Assembly: GCF_025685605.1 (NCBI RefSeq) | Contig: NZ_JAGTUT010000001.1 | Span: 186,001 to 250,000 of the forward strand | Length of the DNA: 64,000 nt | From: Granulicella arctica | GTDB taxonomy: Bacteria; Acidobacteriota; Terriglobia; Terriglobales; Acidobacteriaceae | Reading direction: 5' to 3' | Shown here: positions 34,521-42,916 of the stretch, piece by piece | Numbering within the stretch: position 1 is the stretch's first letter | Layout: every line of letters starts with the position of its first letter | The notes under the pieces: model-generated | Seen by the model: only the letters and a program-made list of their open reading frames with translations | What the model was told of the DNA's origin: nothing | Databases searched by the model: none | Position numbers and translations under genes: made by a program

Positions 34521-36083
34521 GTGCTTCTGGAGGATTGCTTGCCGCTTTTGAGCTTGAAACGGGTTTGCGTTGTGGGAGTGGTGGTTCTGGCGGCGGGCGT
34601 TTGCGGATCGGTGCGGGCGCAGGATCTGGCCAGCTTCGAGAAGCGGACGACGGTCAAGGTGCTGGCGAACGGGCTTACGCTGATCGTGTGTGAGCGGCCC
34701 GAGGCACCGGTTTTCAGCTTCTACACCGAGGTCGATACGGGCTCGGCAGACGATCCGCAGGGTGCGACCGGTTTGGCGCATATGTTCGAGCACATGGCGT
34801 TCAAGGGAACGACCGAGATTGGGACGACGAACTATCCGGCCGAGAAGGTGGCGCTGGCGAAGGTCGAGGTGGCCTATGCAGCGTATGACGCGGAGTTCCG
34901 CAAGCGTGTGGGGAAGGATGCGGCCAAGCTTGCCAGCTTGAAGAAGAGCTTTGCGGACGCGCAGGCGGCTGCAGAGAAGTACGTGATCCCGAACCAGTTC
35001 TCGGAGATCGCGGAGCAGAATGGTGCGGTGGGCATCAATGCTTCGACGTCGGAGGATTCGACGCAGTACTTCTGGAGCATGCCTTCGAATCGGTTTGAGT
35101 TGTGGGCGTATCTGGAGAGCCAGCGGATCGGGCATCCGGTCGAGCGCGAGTTCTATAAGGAACGCGATGTGGTGCAGGAAGAGCGCCGCATGCGGGTTGA
35201 CTCTTCGCCCGTGGGGCGCATGCTGGAAGAGTTTCTCGCGACGGCGTATGTGGCACATCCGTATGGCCGGCCCGGTACGGGATGGGAGAGCGACATCAGC
35301 CAGGTGACGGCTACCGAGGCTGAGGCGTTCCACAAGAAATATTATGTGCCGGCGAATATGGTGATCGCGGTGGTTGGGGATGTAAAGGCGAGTACGGCGA
35401 TGCCGGTGCTTGAGAAGTACTTCGCGTCGATCCCTGCCGGGCCGAAGCCGGAGCCGATGACGACGGTCGAACCGAAGCAGACGGCGGAGAAGTTCGTGGT
35501 GCTCCACGATGCTTCGCAGCCTTTTTATCTTGAGGGATATCACAAGCCGGACTATCGCGACCCTGACGATGCAGTGTATGACGCGATCACGGACATCTTC
35601 TCGAATGGCAGGACGGCGCGGCTTTATCGCAGCCTTGTACGCGACCAGAGAATTGCGCAGACTGCTCAGGGATTCAGTGGGCTTCCGGGGGAGAAGTTTC
35701 CGGGAATGTTTGCGTTTTATGCGGTGCCGCTGCCTGGGCACACGGACGATGAGATTCGCGTGGCGATTGGGAAGGAAGTGGATCGGCTAAAGAATGAAGA
35801 GGTCTCCGACGCCGAGCTTGATCGCTATAAGACGCGCGCCAAAGCGGACATGCTGCGGGGGCTTGCGGATAACGATGGCCTGGCACATTCGCTGGCGGAG
35901 TACCAGACGCGGTTTGGGGATTGGCGGCAGATGTTTCGGGATCTCGACAAGATCGACAAGGTGACGAAGGCGGATATCAAGCGGGTGGCGAACAAGACAT
36001 TTGTGGATAGTAATCGCACGACTGCACGGATTGAGACGGTGGCTGCAACGCCCGCTCCGGTAAGCGCAGGAGGTGCGAAATGA
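34521..36083 (+). CDS. M16 family zinc peptidase, catalytic member
   Basis: 520 residues, exported (hydrophobic N-terminus ending in SVRAQD). The inverted zinc motif is H87-M-F-E90-H91 in GLAHMFEHMAFKG, with the third ligand region further on in ERDVVQEERRMRVDSSP. The second half, AEAFHKKYYVPANMVIAVVG, is the paired M16_C domain. Such enzymes cut unfolded peptides, usually as a pair. The next gene starts in a four-base overlap (ATGA) and encodes a second M16 protein, so the two very likely form a heterodimer in the periplasm. A start nearer to the signal peptide core is possible. Confidence 0.9.
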   Translation: MLLEDCLPLLSLKRVCVVGVVVLAAGVCGSVRAQDLASFEKRTTVKVLANGLTLIVCERPEAPVFSFYTEVDTGSADDPQGATGLAHMFEHMAFKGTTEIGTTNYPAEKVALAKVEVAYAAYDAEFRKRVGKDAAKLASLKKSFADAQAAAEKYVIPNQFSEIAEQNGAVGINASTSEDSTQYFWSMPSNRFELWAYLESQRIGHPVEREFYKERDVVQEERRMRVDSSPVGRMLEEFLATAYVAHPYGRPGTGWESDISQVTATEAEAFHKKYYVPANMVIAVVGDVKASTAMPVLEKYFASIPAGPKPEPMTTVEPKQTAEKFVVLHDASQPFYLEGYHKPDYRDPDDAVYDAITDIFSNGRTARLYRSLVRDQRIAQTAQGFSGLPGEKFPGMFAFYAVPLPGHTDDEIRVAIGKEVDRLKNEEVSDAELDRYKTRAKADMLRGLADNDGLAHSLAEYQTRFGDWRQMFRDLDKIDKVTKADIKRVANKTFVDSNRTTARIETVAATPAPVSAGGAK

Positions 36084-37543
36084 AGAATCCCTCGATGAAG
36101 CTGTTTGTGCTTGGTTTCGTTGCGCCGCTTACGGTTTCGGTCGCTCTGGCGCAGGCTGTTCCGGCGCATGCTGCGGCCTCACAACCGTGGAAGCGCATTG
36201 CAATTCCTCCGCTTCATGAGTTCAAGCCAGTGCAGCCGCGACGAGTGGAGCTTGCGAACGGCTTGATCGTTTTGCTTGAAGAGGATCATGAGTTGCCGTT
36301 CATTAGCGGACGCATAGTGATTCGGGGCGGGAGCCGTGATGAGCCGGCGGCTAAGGTTGGTCTTGCATCGCTTTATGGACAGACATGGCGGACGAGCGGG
36401 ACGGCAAAGGTAAGTGGCGATGCGCTTGACGACCTGCTCGATGCTAAGGCGGCGACCGTCGAGACCGGGGGTGGTCAGGCGACTAGCTCGGTGAGCTGGT
36501 CGAGCTTGAAGGGTGACTTCGATACGGTGTTTGGGATCACGACGCAGCTCCTGCTTCATCCTGATTTCAAGCAGGATAAGCTGCAGCTTGCAAAGCGTCG
36601 GACCGAGGCGAGTATTGCACGGCGGAATGATGATGCCAGCGGGATTGCCGGGCGCGAGGCGACGCAATTGGTCTATGGGGCAGACAGTCCGTATGGGCGC
36701 GAGACAGAGTTCGCGACGATTGAAGCGGTGGGTCTGGATGATCTGAAGGCGTGGCACGAGAAGACGGTGACGCCGAACAATATGATTGTTGCGGTCTCGG
36801 GTGACTTCGACAGTGCTGCCATGGAAGCGAAGCTGCGTACTGCCTTTGAGCCGCTGCCAAAGGGCGCTCCGTTCCAGACGCTGAAGGCGAGTTTCCCTGG
36901 ACCGAAGCCGGGTGTTTACTTAGCGGAGAAGACGGATGTCGATCAGTCGAATGTGTACATCGTCGGGCTTGGAACGACCGAGGACAACCCTGACTACTAT
37001 GCGCTGGATGTGATGAATCAGGTGTTCTCGGGTGGGTTCGGATCGCGTGTTGTGCAGAACGTCCGTACGAAGCTTGGGCTTGCCTATGACGTTGGCGGCA
37101 GCTTTGGTGCTTCGTACGATCATCCTGGAATGTTTTATGTAGGGGCCGGGACGAAGAGCGAGAGTACTGTCGAGGCGACGAAGGCGATGATGGCGGAGAT
37201 CGGTCGGCTGAAGACTGTGCCTCCAACGCCTGATGAATTGCGGAAGGCTAAGGAGCAGGTGCTGAACTCATTTGTCTTCAACTATGACTCTCCGGAAAAG
37301 GTGCTTGGTGAGCAGGTGACGCTGGCATTCTTCGGCTATCCGACTGACTTCCTTGAGCGCTACCGGGTTGGGATCGATAAGGTGACCTCGGCCGATGTGG
37401 CGCGGGTTGCGAATAAGTACATCGATGAGTCAAAGCTGGCTACTGTTGTGGTCGGGAACGCGGCACAGTTCAATCCCCCGCTGAGTTCGCTTGGGAAGGT
37501 GACTACGCTGGACATCACGATTCCACCTATGCCTAAGAAGTAA
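36080..37543 (+). CDS. M16 family peptidase-like partner without zinc motif
   Basis: 487 residues with a signal peptide (MKLFVLGFVAPLTVSVALAQ, cleavage near AHAAA). RVELANGLIVLLEEDHELPF and AWHEKTVTPNNMIVAVSGDF show the M16 fold, and VFSGGFGSRVVQNVRTKLGL is the substrate-binding C-terminal motif. At the place of HxxEH the sequence is LASLYGQTWRTSG (95-107), so the zinc site is lost. Known bacterial M16 heterodimers pair a catalytic subunit with such an inactive one carrying the R/Y pair. It is translationally coupled to the upstream catalytic gene. Confidence 0.9.
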   Translation: MKNPSMKLFVLGFVAPLTVSVALAQAVPAHAAASQPWKRIAIPPLHEFKPVQPRRVELANGLIVLLEEDHELPFISGRIVIRGGSRDEPAAKVGLASLYGQTWRTSGTAKVSGDALDDLLDAKAATVETGGGQATSSVSWSSLKGDFDTVFGITTQLLLHPDFKQDKLQLAKRRTEASIARRNDDASGIAGREATQLVYGADSPYGRETEFATIEAVGLDDLKAWHEKTVTPNNMIVAVSGDFDSAAMEAKLRTAFEPLPKGAPFQTLKASFPGPKPGVYLAEKTDVDQSNVYIVGLGTTEDNPDYYALDVMNQVFSGGFGSRVVQNVRTKLGLAYDVGGSFGASYDHPGMFYVGAGTKSESTVEATKAMMAEIGRLKTVPPTPDELRKAKEQVLNSFVFNYDSPEKVLGEQVTLAFFGYPTDFLERYRVGIDKVTSADVARVANKYIDESKLATVVVGNAAQFNPPLSSLGKVTTLDITIPPMPKK

Positions 37544-37565
37544 GTAGCACCGCGAGTTACATTTT

Positions 37566-38615
37566 ATGGACACTGCTGATTTTTCGATTGCAATTATGGC
37601 GGCTGGTAAGGGTACGCGGCTGAAGAGCAAGCGCCCGAAGGTGCTGCATGAGATTGGCGGTAAGGCCTTGCTGCTCCACGTTATTGCAGCGGCTCGGCAG
37701 GTGGTTGCGGTGGAGCGCATCTATTGCATTGTTGGACATGAAGCGGAGCGGGTACAAGCTGCGGTTGAACGTACCGGGGTGCAGTTCGTTCTACAAGCGG
37801 AGCAGCGGGGCACGGGTCATGCGCTGCAGCAGGTGAAGGCCTGGTTTGCTGCGTCGGGTGCGAACGTTCCGGAGAACCTGCTTGTGCTCTCCGGGGATGT
37901 GCCACTGATTCGATCTGAGACGATCAGGGCGATTTGCGAGGTGCATCTTGGCGAGCGTGCAGCGATGACTATTTTGACGGCGGTACCTGACGACCCTACA
38001 GGCTATGGCCGTGTGCTGCGGGCTGACCCTGCGCGACCAGAGGTTACTGCGATAGTCGAGCAAAAGTCGCTTACGGCGGAGCAGAAGGATGCGCCCGAGA
38101 TCAATTCCGGGATCTATTGTTTTCGAACGAAGGCGCTCTTCGACAAGCTAGACCTTCTATCTACCAACAATGCTCATGGAGAGTTTTACCTGACGGATGT
38201 CGCCGCGATGCTGGTGGCCGATGGTGAGCGTGTTGTCGCGGTGAAGGCGGAGAGTGTTGACGAGGTGCTCGGGGCGAATACGATCGCCGAGATGATGCAC
38301 CTGGATGCAGCGATGCGGATGGGTACAGCGTTGCGATTAATGGCGAATGGAGTCACGATCTTTCAACCTGAGACTACGGTGATCGATGCCGAGGTACGCG
38401 TCGGAGCGGATACAGTGATCGAGCCTTTTGTGCAGCTACTCGGCGCGACTTCGATCGGGACAGAGAGTCGTGTACAGTCATTTTCGGTGATCCGGAGTTC
38501 CATTCTTGGTAATCGAGTTGTGGTGCGGAACGGCTGCATTCTGGAGGATGCCACGGTTGACGATGACGCCATCCTGGAGACCTACACGCATCTTGTTTCC
38601 CCACCTTCCAGCTAG
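37566..38615 (+). CDS. GlmU-like UDP-GlcNAc pyrophosphorylase, acetyltransferase half missing
   Basis: 349 residues against about 456 for full GlmU. The uridylyltransferase domain is complete: AAGKGTRLKSKRPKVLHEI, then QRGTGHALQQ, LVLSGDVPLI, and EINSGIYCFRTKALF and NNAHGEFYLTDV. From about residue 262 a left-handed beta-helix begins (GVTIFQPETTVIDAEVRVG, DTVIEPFVQLLG) but ends after about 85 residues at ETYTHLVSPPSS, before the acetyltransferase catalytic region. No continuation is found in the other frames downstream. It probably transfers UTP to GlcNAc-1-P, while acetylation would need another enzyme. No good ribosome-binding site is visible. Confidence 0.88.
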   Translation: MDTADFSIAIMAAGKGTRLKSKRPKVLHEIGGKALLLHVIAAARQVVAVERIYCIVGHEAERVQAAVERTGVQFVLQAEQRGTGHALQQVKAWFAASGANVPENLLVLSGDVPLIRSETIRAICEVHLGERAAMTILTAVPDDPTGYGRVLRADPARPEVTAIVEQKSLTAEQKDAPEINSGIYCFRTKALFDKLDLLSTNNAHGEFYLTDVAAMLVADGERVVAVKAESVDEVLGANTIAEMMHLDAAMRMGTALRLMANGVTIFQPETTVIDAEVRVGADTVIEPFVQLLGATSIGTESRVQSFSVIRSSILGNRVVVRNGCILEDATVDDDAILETYTHLVSPPSS

Positions 38616-38662
38616 ATCAGTTTTAACGAGCCTTATATCGCTACGGTGCGGGAGAGTTCAGC

Positions 38663-38980
38663 ATGAAGCTTTTGAATGAGTCGGAGATCGCGTCGCTGCT
38701 GAAGGATCAACCTGCTTGGGCGCTTGTGGACGGAATGCTCACGCGTGAATGGGTGTTCGGAGACTTTGTTGAGGCGATGCTCTTTGTCAATCGCGTCGCG
38801 GGCATGGCCGAGGATGCCGGTCATCATCCTGACATTGAGATCCGGTATAACAAAGTTCGACTGACGCTGGTATCGCATGATGCTGGTGGTCTAACCGACC
38901 GGGATCTATCGTTAGCTTCCCGGCTCAACGAAACGGTTAGTTTACGTTGGCCGGGTAGTCCGGACCGTTACATAGCCTGA
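38663..38980 (+). CDS. phhB: Pterin-4a-carbinolamine dehydratase
   Basis: 105 residues, whole DcoH fold. GHHPDIEIRYNKVRLTLVSH and GGLTDRDLSLASRLNE contain the family active-site histidines and the substrate-binding loop. It recycles pterin cofactors after aromatic hydroxylation, or acts in molybdopterin-linked pterin metabolism; no hydroxylase gene is in view. GGGAGAGTTCAGC precedes the ATG. Its 3' end overlaps the 3' end of the convergent GH78-like gene by 13 bp. Confidence 0.92.
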   Translation: MKLLNESEIASLLKDQPAWALVDGMLTREWVFGDFVEAMLFVNRVAGMAEDAGHHPDIEIRYNKVRLTLVSHDAGGLTDRDLSLASRLNETVSLRWPGSPDRYIA

Positions 38981-41598
38981 TGCTCGGCTTTCATAAATTT
39001 GGCAGCAAATACTAACTTTGATCCTGTGCAGATGTATGAGGCATCACCTTCTCGCTTACAGCTCGATGGCGCGCGCAGATGGCCTTCGCGGGCGATTGCG
39101 GCGAGCGCCTGTGGCAGGAGAATATGAGCACGGACCTGCTCCGGCAGAGTTATCGTCAGGAGCGGCATTGCCGGGGTCCACGCTATTGTGACTGGCCCTT
39201 TGGGCGTCATGGTTGTTCCTTCGATATGAGTCAAGCCTGCTGCATCGGGCTGAATCATCAGTTCGCTGCCACCCGGAACCTCGATGGAGACGCCAAGGAG
39301 TCTCTTGTGGAGCCACACAAGAGCGACGGCATTCCAACCGTGCGAGCCTGTCGCATCGATTGGCTGCGTGGGAACGGGAGTTCCGGGAGGTAGGCCGAGA
39401 TCCTTCCGGCTGATCCAATATTCTGGAAGGGGTCCACCAAATGCGCCCTGCAATACCTTCGGAGAGAGGTTGTTTGGATCTCCAGGGAGGTAAGGGCTGA
39501 AGCGATCGAGGAGGTGGCGTACTGCCCTGTCAGAAAGCCCTACGGAGCTAAGAGCGTCGAGGGAACGAAAAACATAGGTTGGATTGTTCCAGCGATCTAC
39601 ACCGGCCGGAGGAGATCCCAGCGGATCGGTGAAGGCGTATTCCAGATCTGCTTTCGCATCAGATGGCTGCAGCAGATTGGCATCGATCGCCATGACCTGC
39701 GCGGCCTGACTGTAGCCTCGAGTTGCCTTTAGGTTGCCGGGCTCGGCGACATCGTCCACGTGCAACGGAAGGCCAGCCGAACTTCCGATGAGGTGATCTC
39801 GTTGAAACGCTGAGGTCATGCGATCGTGGATCGCCTGCCACTCAGCAGCCTTCTCTGTTCGGCCTGCGGCATTTGCCATTTTGATGGACAATGCCAGCCT
39901 ATCAATAAGCTGGGCTGTCACGATGCCGCTGGACTGTCCGGCTGTCGGGTGTACGCCGATGCGTATGTCAGCGAAGACCTTATCCTCGACCCACAACCCT
40001 GTGGGCGTCACCGAAGCGAGTACGTGCTGCCAATATGCTTCCACCTGCGGCCAGTAGGCATTGATTCGCGTTGTTTCGCCAGTCCACAGGTAGTCGTCAT
40101 AGAGAGCTCCGACCCACTCTGCTACCCAGTCTGCATTCGAGACGATTGGATAATTGCTGGGTGGGAATGGATGAAAGGTTCCATCCGGGCGCTGACTCTC
40201 CGCTACAAGACGCAGGAAGAGCTGCCGTAGTTTAGTGTCTCCGAACCATTGCGCGGCCAGCTCTGCTCTTAGACGTGCGTCCTCCAGCCATTGCCCATCT
40301 TCTCTGCCCGGTGTGTCGACGTACGTGTCGCTCATAGAGACGATGGCGTGCTCAAGACTCAGCTGAACGATTTGAGCGATTCGCGGGTCGCTTGCACGAA
40401 AGCTACCCTTTATGTCGACTGGATACTGAGAGCTTACAAAACCTAAGTCTGTGATCTGGAACGTGCCTTTGGTTGGGAAAAACAGATGCAAGGTCCACCA
40501 TCGAGCCGTACGCTCGTCAGGCAGTTCGACGTGCTGAACGCCCGCGATCGACGTGTAGCGATCCATGTAGCCCTCGCCGACGATTGCTTCCGGGTTGAGC
40601 CATCCGGAGGTCCTGACGAGCGGCTCTCCAGTGAGCGGAGAGACGCTGAGCTCCCCGTAGGCAAAGTCGATGACAGGAGTTGCGTGGGTTGCGGAACCGG
40701 TGAAAAAAGGGTAGCCATGCACGGGTCTGCCGAAGTCGAGGGTGAGGTACCGCGTCTCGCCCGCATTGCCGCTGACCGTAATGGTTTGCGGAGTGGCGAT
40801 TGCCTGCTGACCCAGAGGTTTCATGACTGCGTTCAGGATCGACTTCTCGATCTTCACAGGCTCATTTTCCGCTATGTGATGCTCGATGCTGCGACCCTGC
40901 GCGAGTAGGAGCACAGGCTTCACCTGCTGCTCCCGCTGGCCAGGTGTCCCGGTCGGTAAGGGCTGGGCTGGCCAGGGCCCGTCCTCGACCTCAATGGCTT
41001 GCGACCATTTCGAATCGTCATAGAGTGCGGTAAACAGAGACAGGCCGGGCATGGAGGCGCCCTGGACGAACTGTGCAAAGCGGATACGATGAGCACCTTT
41101 GTCCGCAGGCAGGCCGATGATTTGCTTTGGGTTTGGCGCGAACTCCTCGGCGCGGTGAACTCTCCACTTTTGATCGGAGACGACCCAAGAAGACGCGATG
41201 TACACGCCCGCGTGCAAACATCCGTCACGCTGGAAGGTTACGATGGGACCCCAACTGTGATGTAGCAGGACAAGAGTGTTGTCACCAACGTGAAGCCATA
41301 GGCGGGGATCGATGGTTTCGGTGGCAATCGTCGGCTCGAAGAAGCGGGTTACCTTGCGTCGAACGATGTGGCCATTGATCCACAGGTGCGCGTTGCTGTC
41401 CGCGGCCATGTGCATGGTTAGATCGCCCTTCAGATCAGCCAGGTGCACGACTCTTCGAAGGTAGGTGAAGGTGTTGACTGGGCATGGAACATCGCTCGGC
41501 GGTGCGATCCACTGCGCCTTTGGCACAGCAGCGAGTGCCGGCGCGGAACTGATGATGAGCAGCAGCAGCGTTCTGCACAGGTGATTCAAACAGGCCAT
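38968..41598 (-). CDS. Exported GH78-like alpha-L-rhamnosidase
   Basis: About 876 residues. The start at 41598 is chosen because GGAGCGTATGAC precedes it and a signal peptide follows (MACLNHLCRTLLLLIISSAP, end near ALAA). An N-terminal jelly-roll region is followed by a beta domain (RYLTLDFGRPVHGYPFFT) and the (alpha/alpha)6 catalytic domain with SDTYVDTPGREDGQWLEDAR, the counterpart of the family's acidic active-site motif, then YDDYLWTGETTRI and WGDTK-like helices. A C-terminal beta domain (PIDATGSHGWNAVALVWLHK) closes it. GH78 enzymes remove rhamnose from plant or microbial polysaccharides. Substrate assignment is only at family level. Confidence 0.82.
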   Translation of the reverse strand: MACLNHLCRTLLLLIISSAPALAAVPKAQWIAPPSDVPCPVNTFTYLRRVVHLADLKGDLTMHMAADSNAHLWINGHIVRRKVTRFFEPTIATETIDPRLWLHVGDNTLVLLHHSWGPIVTFQRDGCLHAGVYIASSWVVSDQKWRVHRAEEFAPNPKQIIGLPADKGAHRIRFAQFVQGASMPGLSLFTALYDDSKWSQAIEVEDGPWPAQPLPTGTPGQREQQVKPVLLLAQGRSIEHHIAENEPVKIEKSILNAVMKPLGQQAIATPQTITVSGNAGETRYLTLDFGRPVHGYPFFTGSATHATPVIDFAYGELSVSPLTGEPLVRTSGWLNPEAIVGEGYMDRYTSIAGVQHVELPDERTARWWTLHLFFPTKGTFQITDLGFVSSQYPVDIKGSFRASDPRIAQIVQLSLEHAIVSMSDTYVDTPGREDGQWLEDARLRAELAAQWFGDTKLRQLFLRLVAESQRPDGTFHPFPPSNYPIVSNADWVAEWVGALYDDYLWTGETTRINAYWPQVEAYWQHVLASVTPTGLWVEDKVFADIRIGVHPTAGQSSGIVTAQLIDRLALSIKMANAAGRTEKAAEWQAIHDRMTSAFQRDHLIGSSAGLPLHVDDVAEPGNLKATRGYSQAAQVMAIDANLLQPSDAKADLEYAFTDPLGSPPAGVDRWNNPTYVFRSLDALSSVGLSDRAVRHLLDRFSPYLPGDPNNLSPKVLQGAFGGPLPEYWISRKDLGLPPGTPVPTQPIDATGSHGWNAVALVWLHKRLLGVSIEVPGGSELMIQPDAAGLTHIEGTTMTPKGPVTIAWTPAMPLLTITLPEQVRAHILLPQALAAIAREGHLRAPSSCKREGDASYICTGSKLVFAAKFMKAEHQAM

Positions 41599-41723
41599 GT
41601 CATACGCTCCAACCTCGTGCCTTCGCTGCCGGTTGGCATCAGCCATTCAGCGTGCAACTTTGACGATAGTACGAAATTGGGTTTGGCGTGCGGGCGGCGA
41701 CTAAGGTGAACAAAGTCTGATTG

Positions 41724-42827
41724 TTATTTCTTGCTCGTCGACACTGATGAATGCGGCTTTGAATGACTTCTTACAACCAGGACGGTAAAGCTTCCGTCGA
41801 CCGGAGTCGGGCGGTATCGCAGTTCCTCTGACGTCGCGCCGGTCCTCTGGCCAAATTCGGCGGTCGCTACATAGGCTTCACCATCTGTCGAATTGACCGT
41901 CAAGGACTGTGCACCGGGAAGTATTGCCAGTTCCTGCAGTTTGACGAAATGGTTCAAGGACCTTTCTCGAAGGATCGTGAGGATGCCGGCACCATTCGAG
42001 ACAAAGAGTAGATGACGCTGTGAATCAAAGCTCACGTCGCCTGCGCCTTTCGGTATTTCGGAGATCAAGGATGTCACTCCACTGCCTGCGTCGACTGCAA
42101 CCAGCTTTTGGTTCTCACACGTGGCGAAGATCTGTCTTCGGGTCTTATCCATTGTCAGACCGCTCGGACCATCGCAGGGTGCAAGCGGCCAGACTGCTGT
42201 AATCTTCCGCGTAGATGCATCGATGCGGAGTATCTCGCTTAAACTTCGGATCGCCACGAAGATGGAACCATTTCCATCTGAGACGATAGAGCCGGGCCGC
42301 GCGGGCAATGCAATTGTTTCAACGGCCTTATTGGTGCTGCCATCGATGACGGTTGCGTTGTGCGCGCTGCCGTCGAATACGAAGACGGTGTTCGTTGAAG
42401 CATCGAACGCGATCCGATCTGGCGTGCGTCCGACCGGGATGGACGCGAGTATCTGCAGTGTGGTGCGATCGAAGACGCGGACAAAGCCAGCCCTTCCATC
42501 TGCAAGATCGGAGACGTAACCAAACTTACCGCTTTTATCGAGTGCGATGTCGTGAGCACCTATAAAACCACTCACCTGCCCAGATACTTTGCCTGAGTCT
42601 GTGTCGACGATATCGACGCGGTCGCTACGCGGAATGAAAAGCTGGTTTGCAGCTGGGTCCAGCACCATCTTGCCCCACCCGCCGGTGCCACCAAGATGCC
42701 ATCGCGTTTCAGTCTGAAAGCCACCTGGCTGTGTGGGAGTGGCAGCGCCAACGGCGTACGAGGTGCCGAGCATTGTCCAACCTATGCCGACGATTAATAC
42801 GAGGAAAAAACTCCTGAAGAGTGACAT
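41724..42827 (-). CDS. YncE-like beta-propeller protein, exported
   Basis: 367 residues. ATG at 42827 follows AAGGAACT; a start 12 codons upstream is less likely. The signal peptide is MSLFRSFFLVLIVGIGWTML, with cleavage near YAVGA. The rest has repeated blades, each with a pattern like NQLFIPRSDRVDIVDTDSGK and GKFGYVSDLADGRAGFVRVF, as in the YncE/40-residue YVTN family. Such periplasmic propellers bind ligands or act as lactonase-like scaffolds. It follows the PF04185 phosphoesterase gene across a strong hairpin. Confidence 0.85.
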   Translation of the reverse strand: MSLFRSFFLVLIVGIGWTMLGTSYAVGAATPTQPGGFQTETRWHLGGTGGWGKMVLDPAANQLFIPRSDRVDIVDTDSGKVSGQVSGFIGAHDIALDKSGKFGYVSDLADGRAGFVRVFDRTTLQILASIPVGRTPDRIAFDASTNTVFVFDGSAHNATVIDGSTNKAVETIALPARPGSIVSDGNGSIFVAIRSLSEILRIDASTRKITAVWPLAPCDGPSGLTMDKTRRQIFATCENQKLVAVDAGSGVTSLISEIPKGAGDVSFDSQRHLLFVSNGAGILTILRERSLNHFVKLQELAILPGAQSLTVNSTDGEAYVATAEFGQRTGATSEELRYRPTPVDGSFTVLVVRSHSKPHSSVSTSKK

Positions 42828-42859
42828 AGTTCCTTTGCATTCTTTAATAGCTACTAAAT

Positions 42860-42896
42860 GCATATCGACAGCCAGGGTAAGTGGCTGTCGATATGC
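42860..42896 (-). terminator. Long perfect hairpin after the phosphoesterase gene
   Basis: GCATATCGACAGCCA and TGGCTGTCGATATGC form a perfect 15-bp stem with a 7-base loop, 20 bp past the phosphoesterase stop. The following minus-strand bases are AT-rich (ATTTAGTAGCTATTAAAG) but without a clean T run. It partly overlaps the leader of the propeller gene, so it may allow partial read-through. Confidence 0.78.
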
Positions 42897-42916
42897 CTAG
42901 TGAAAGCGGTAAATCT

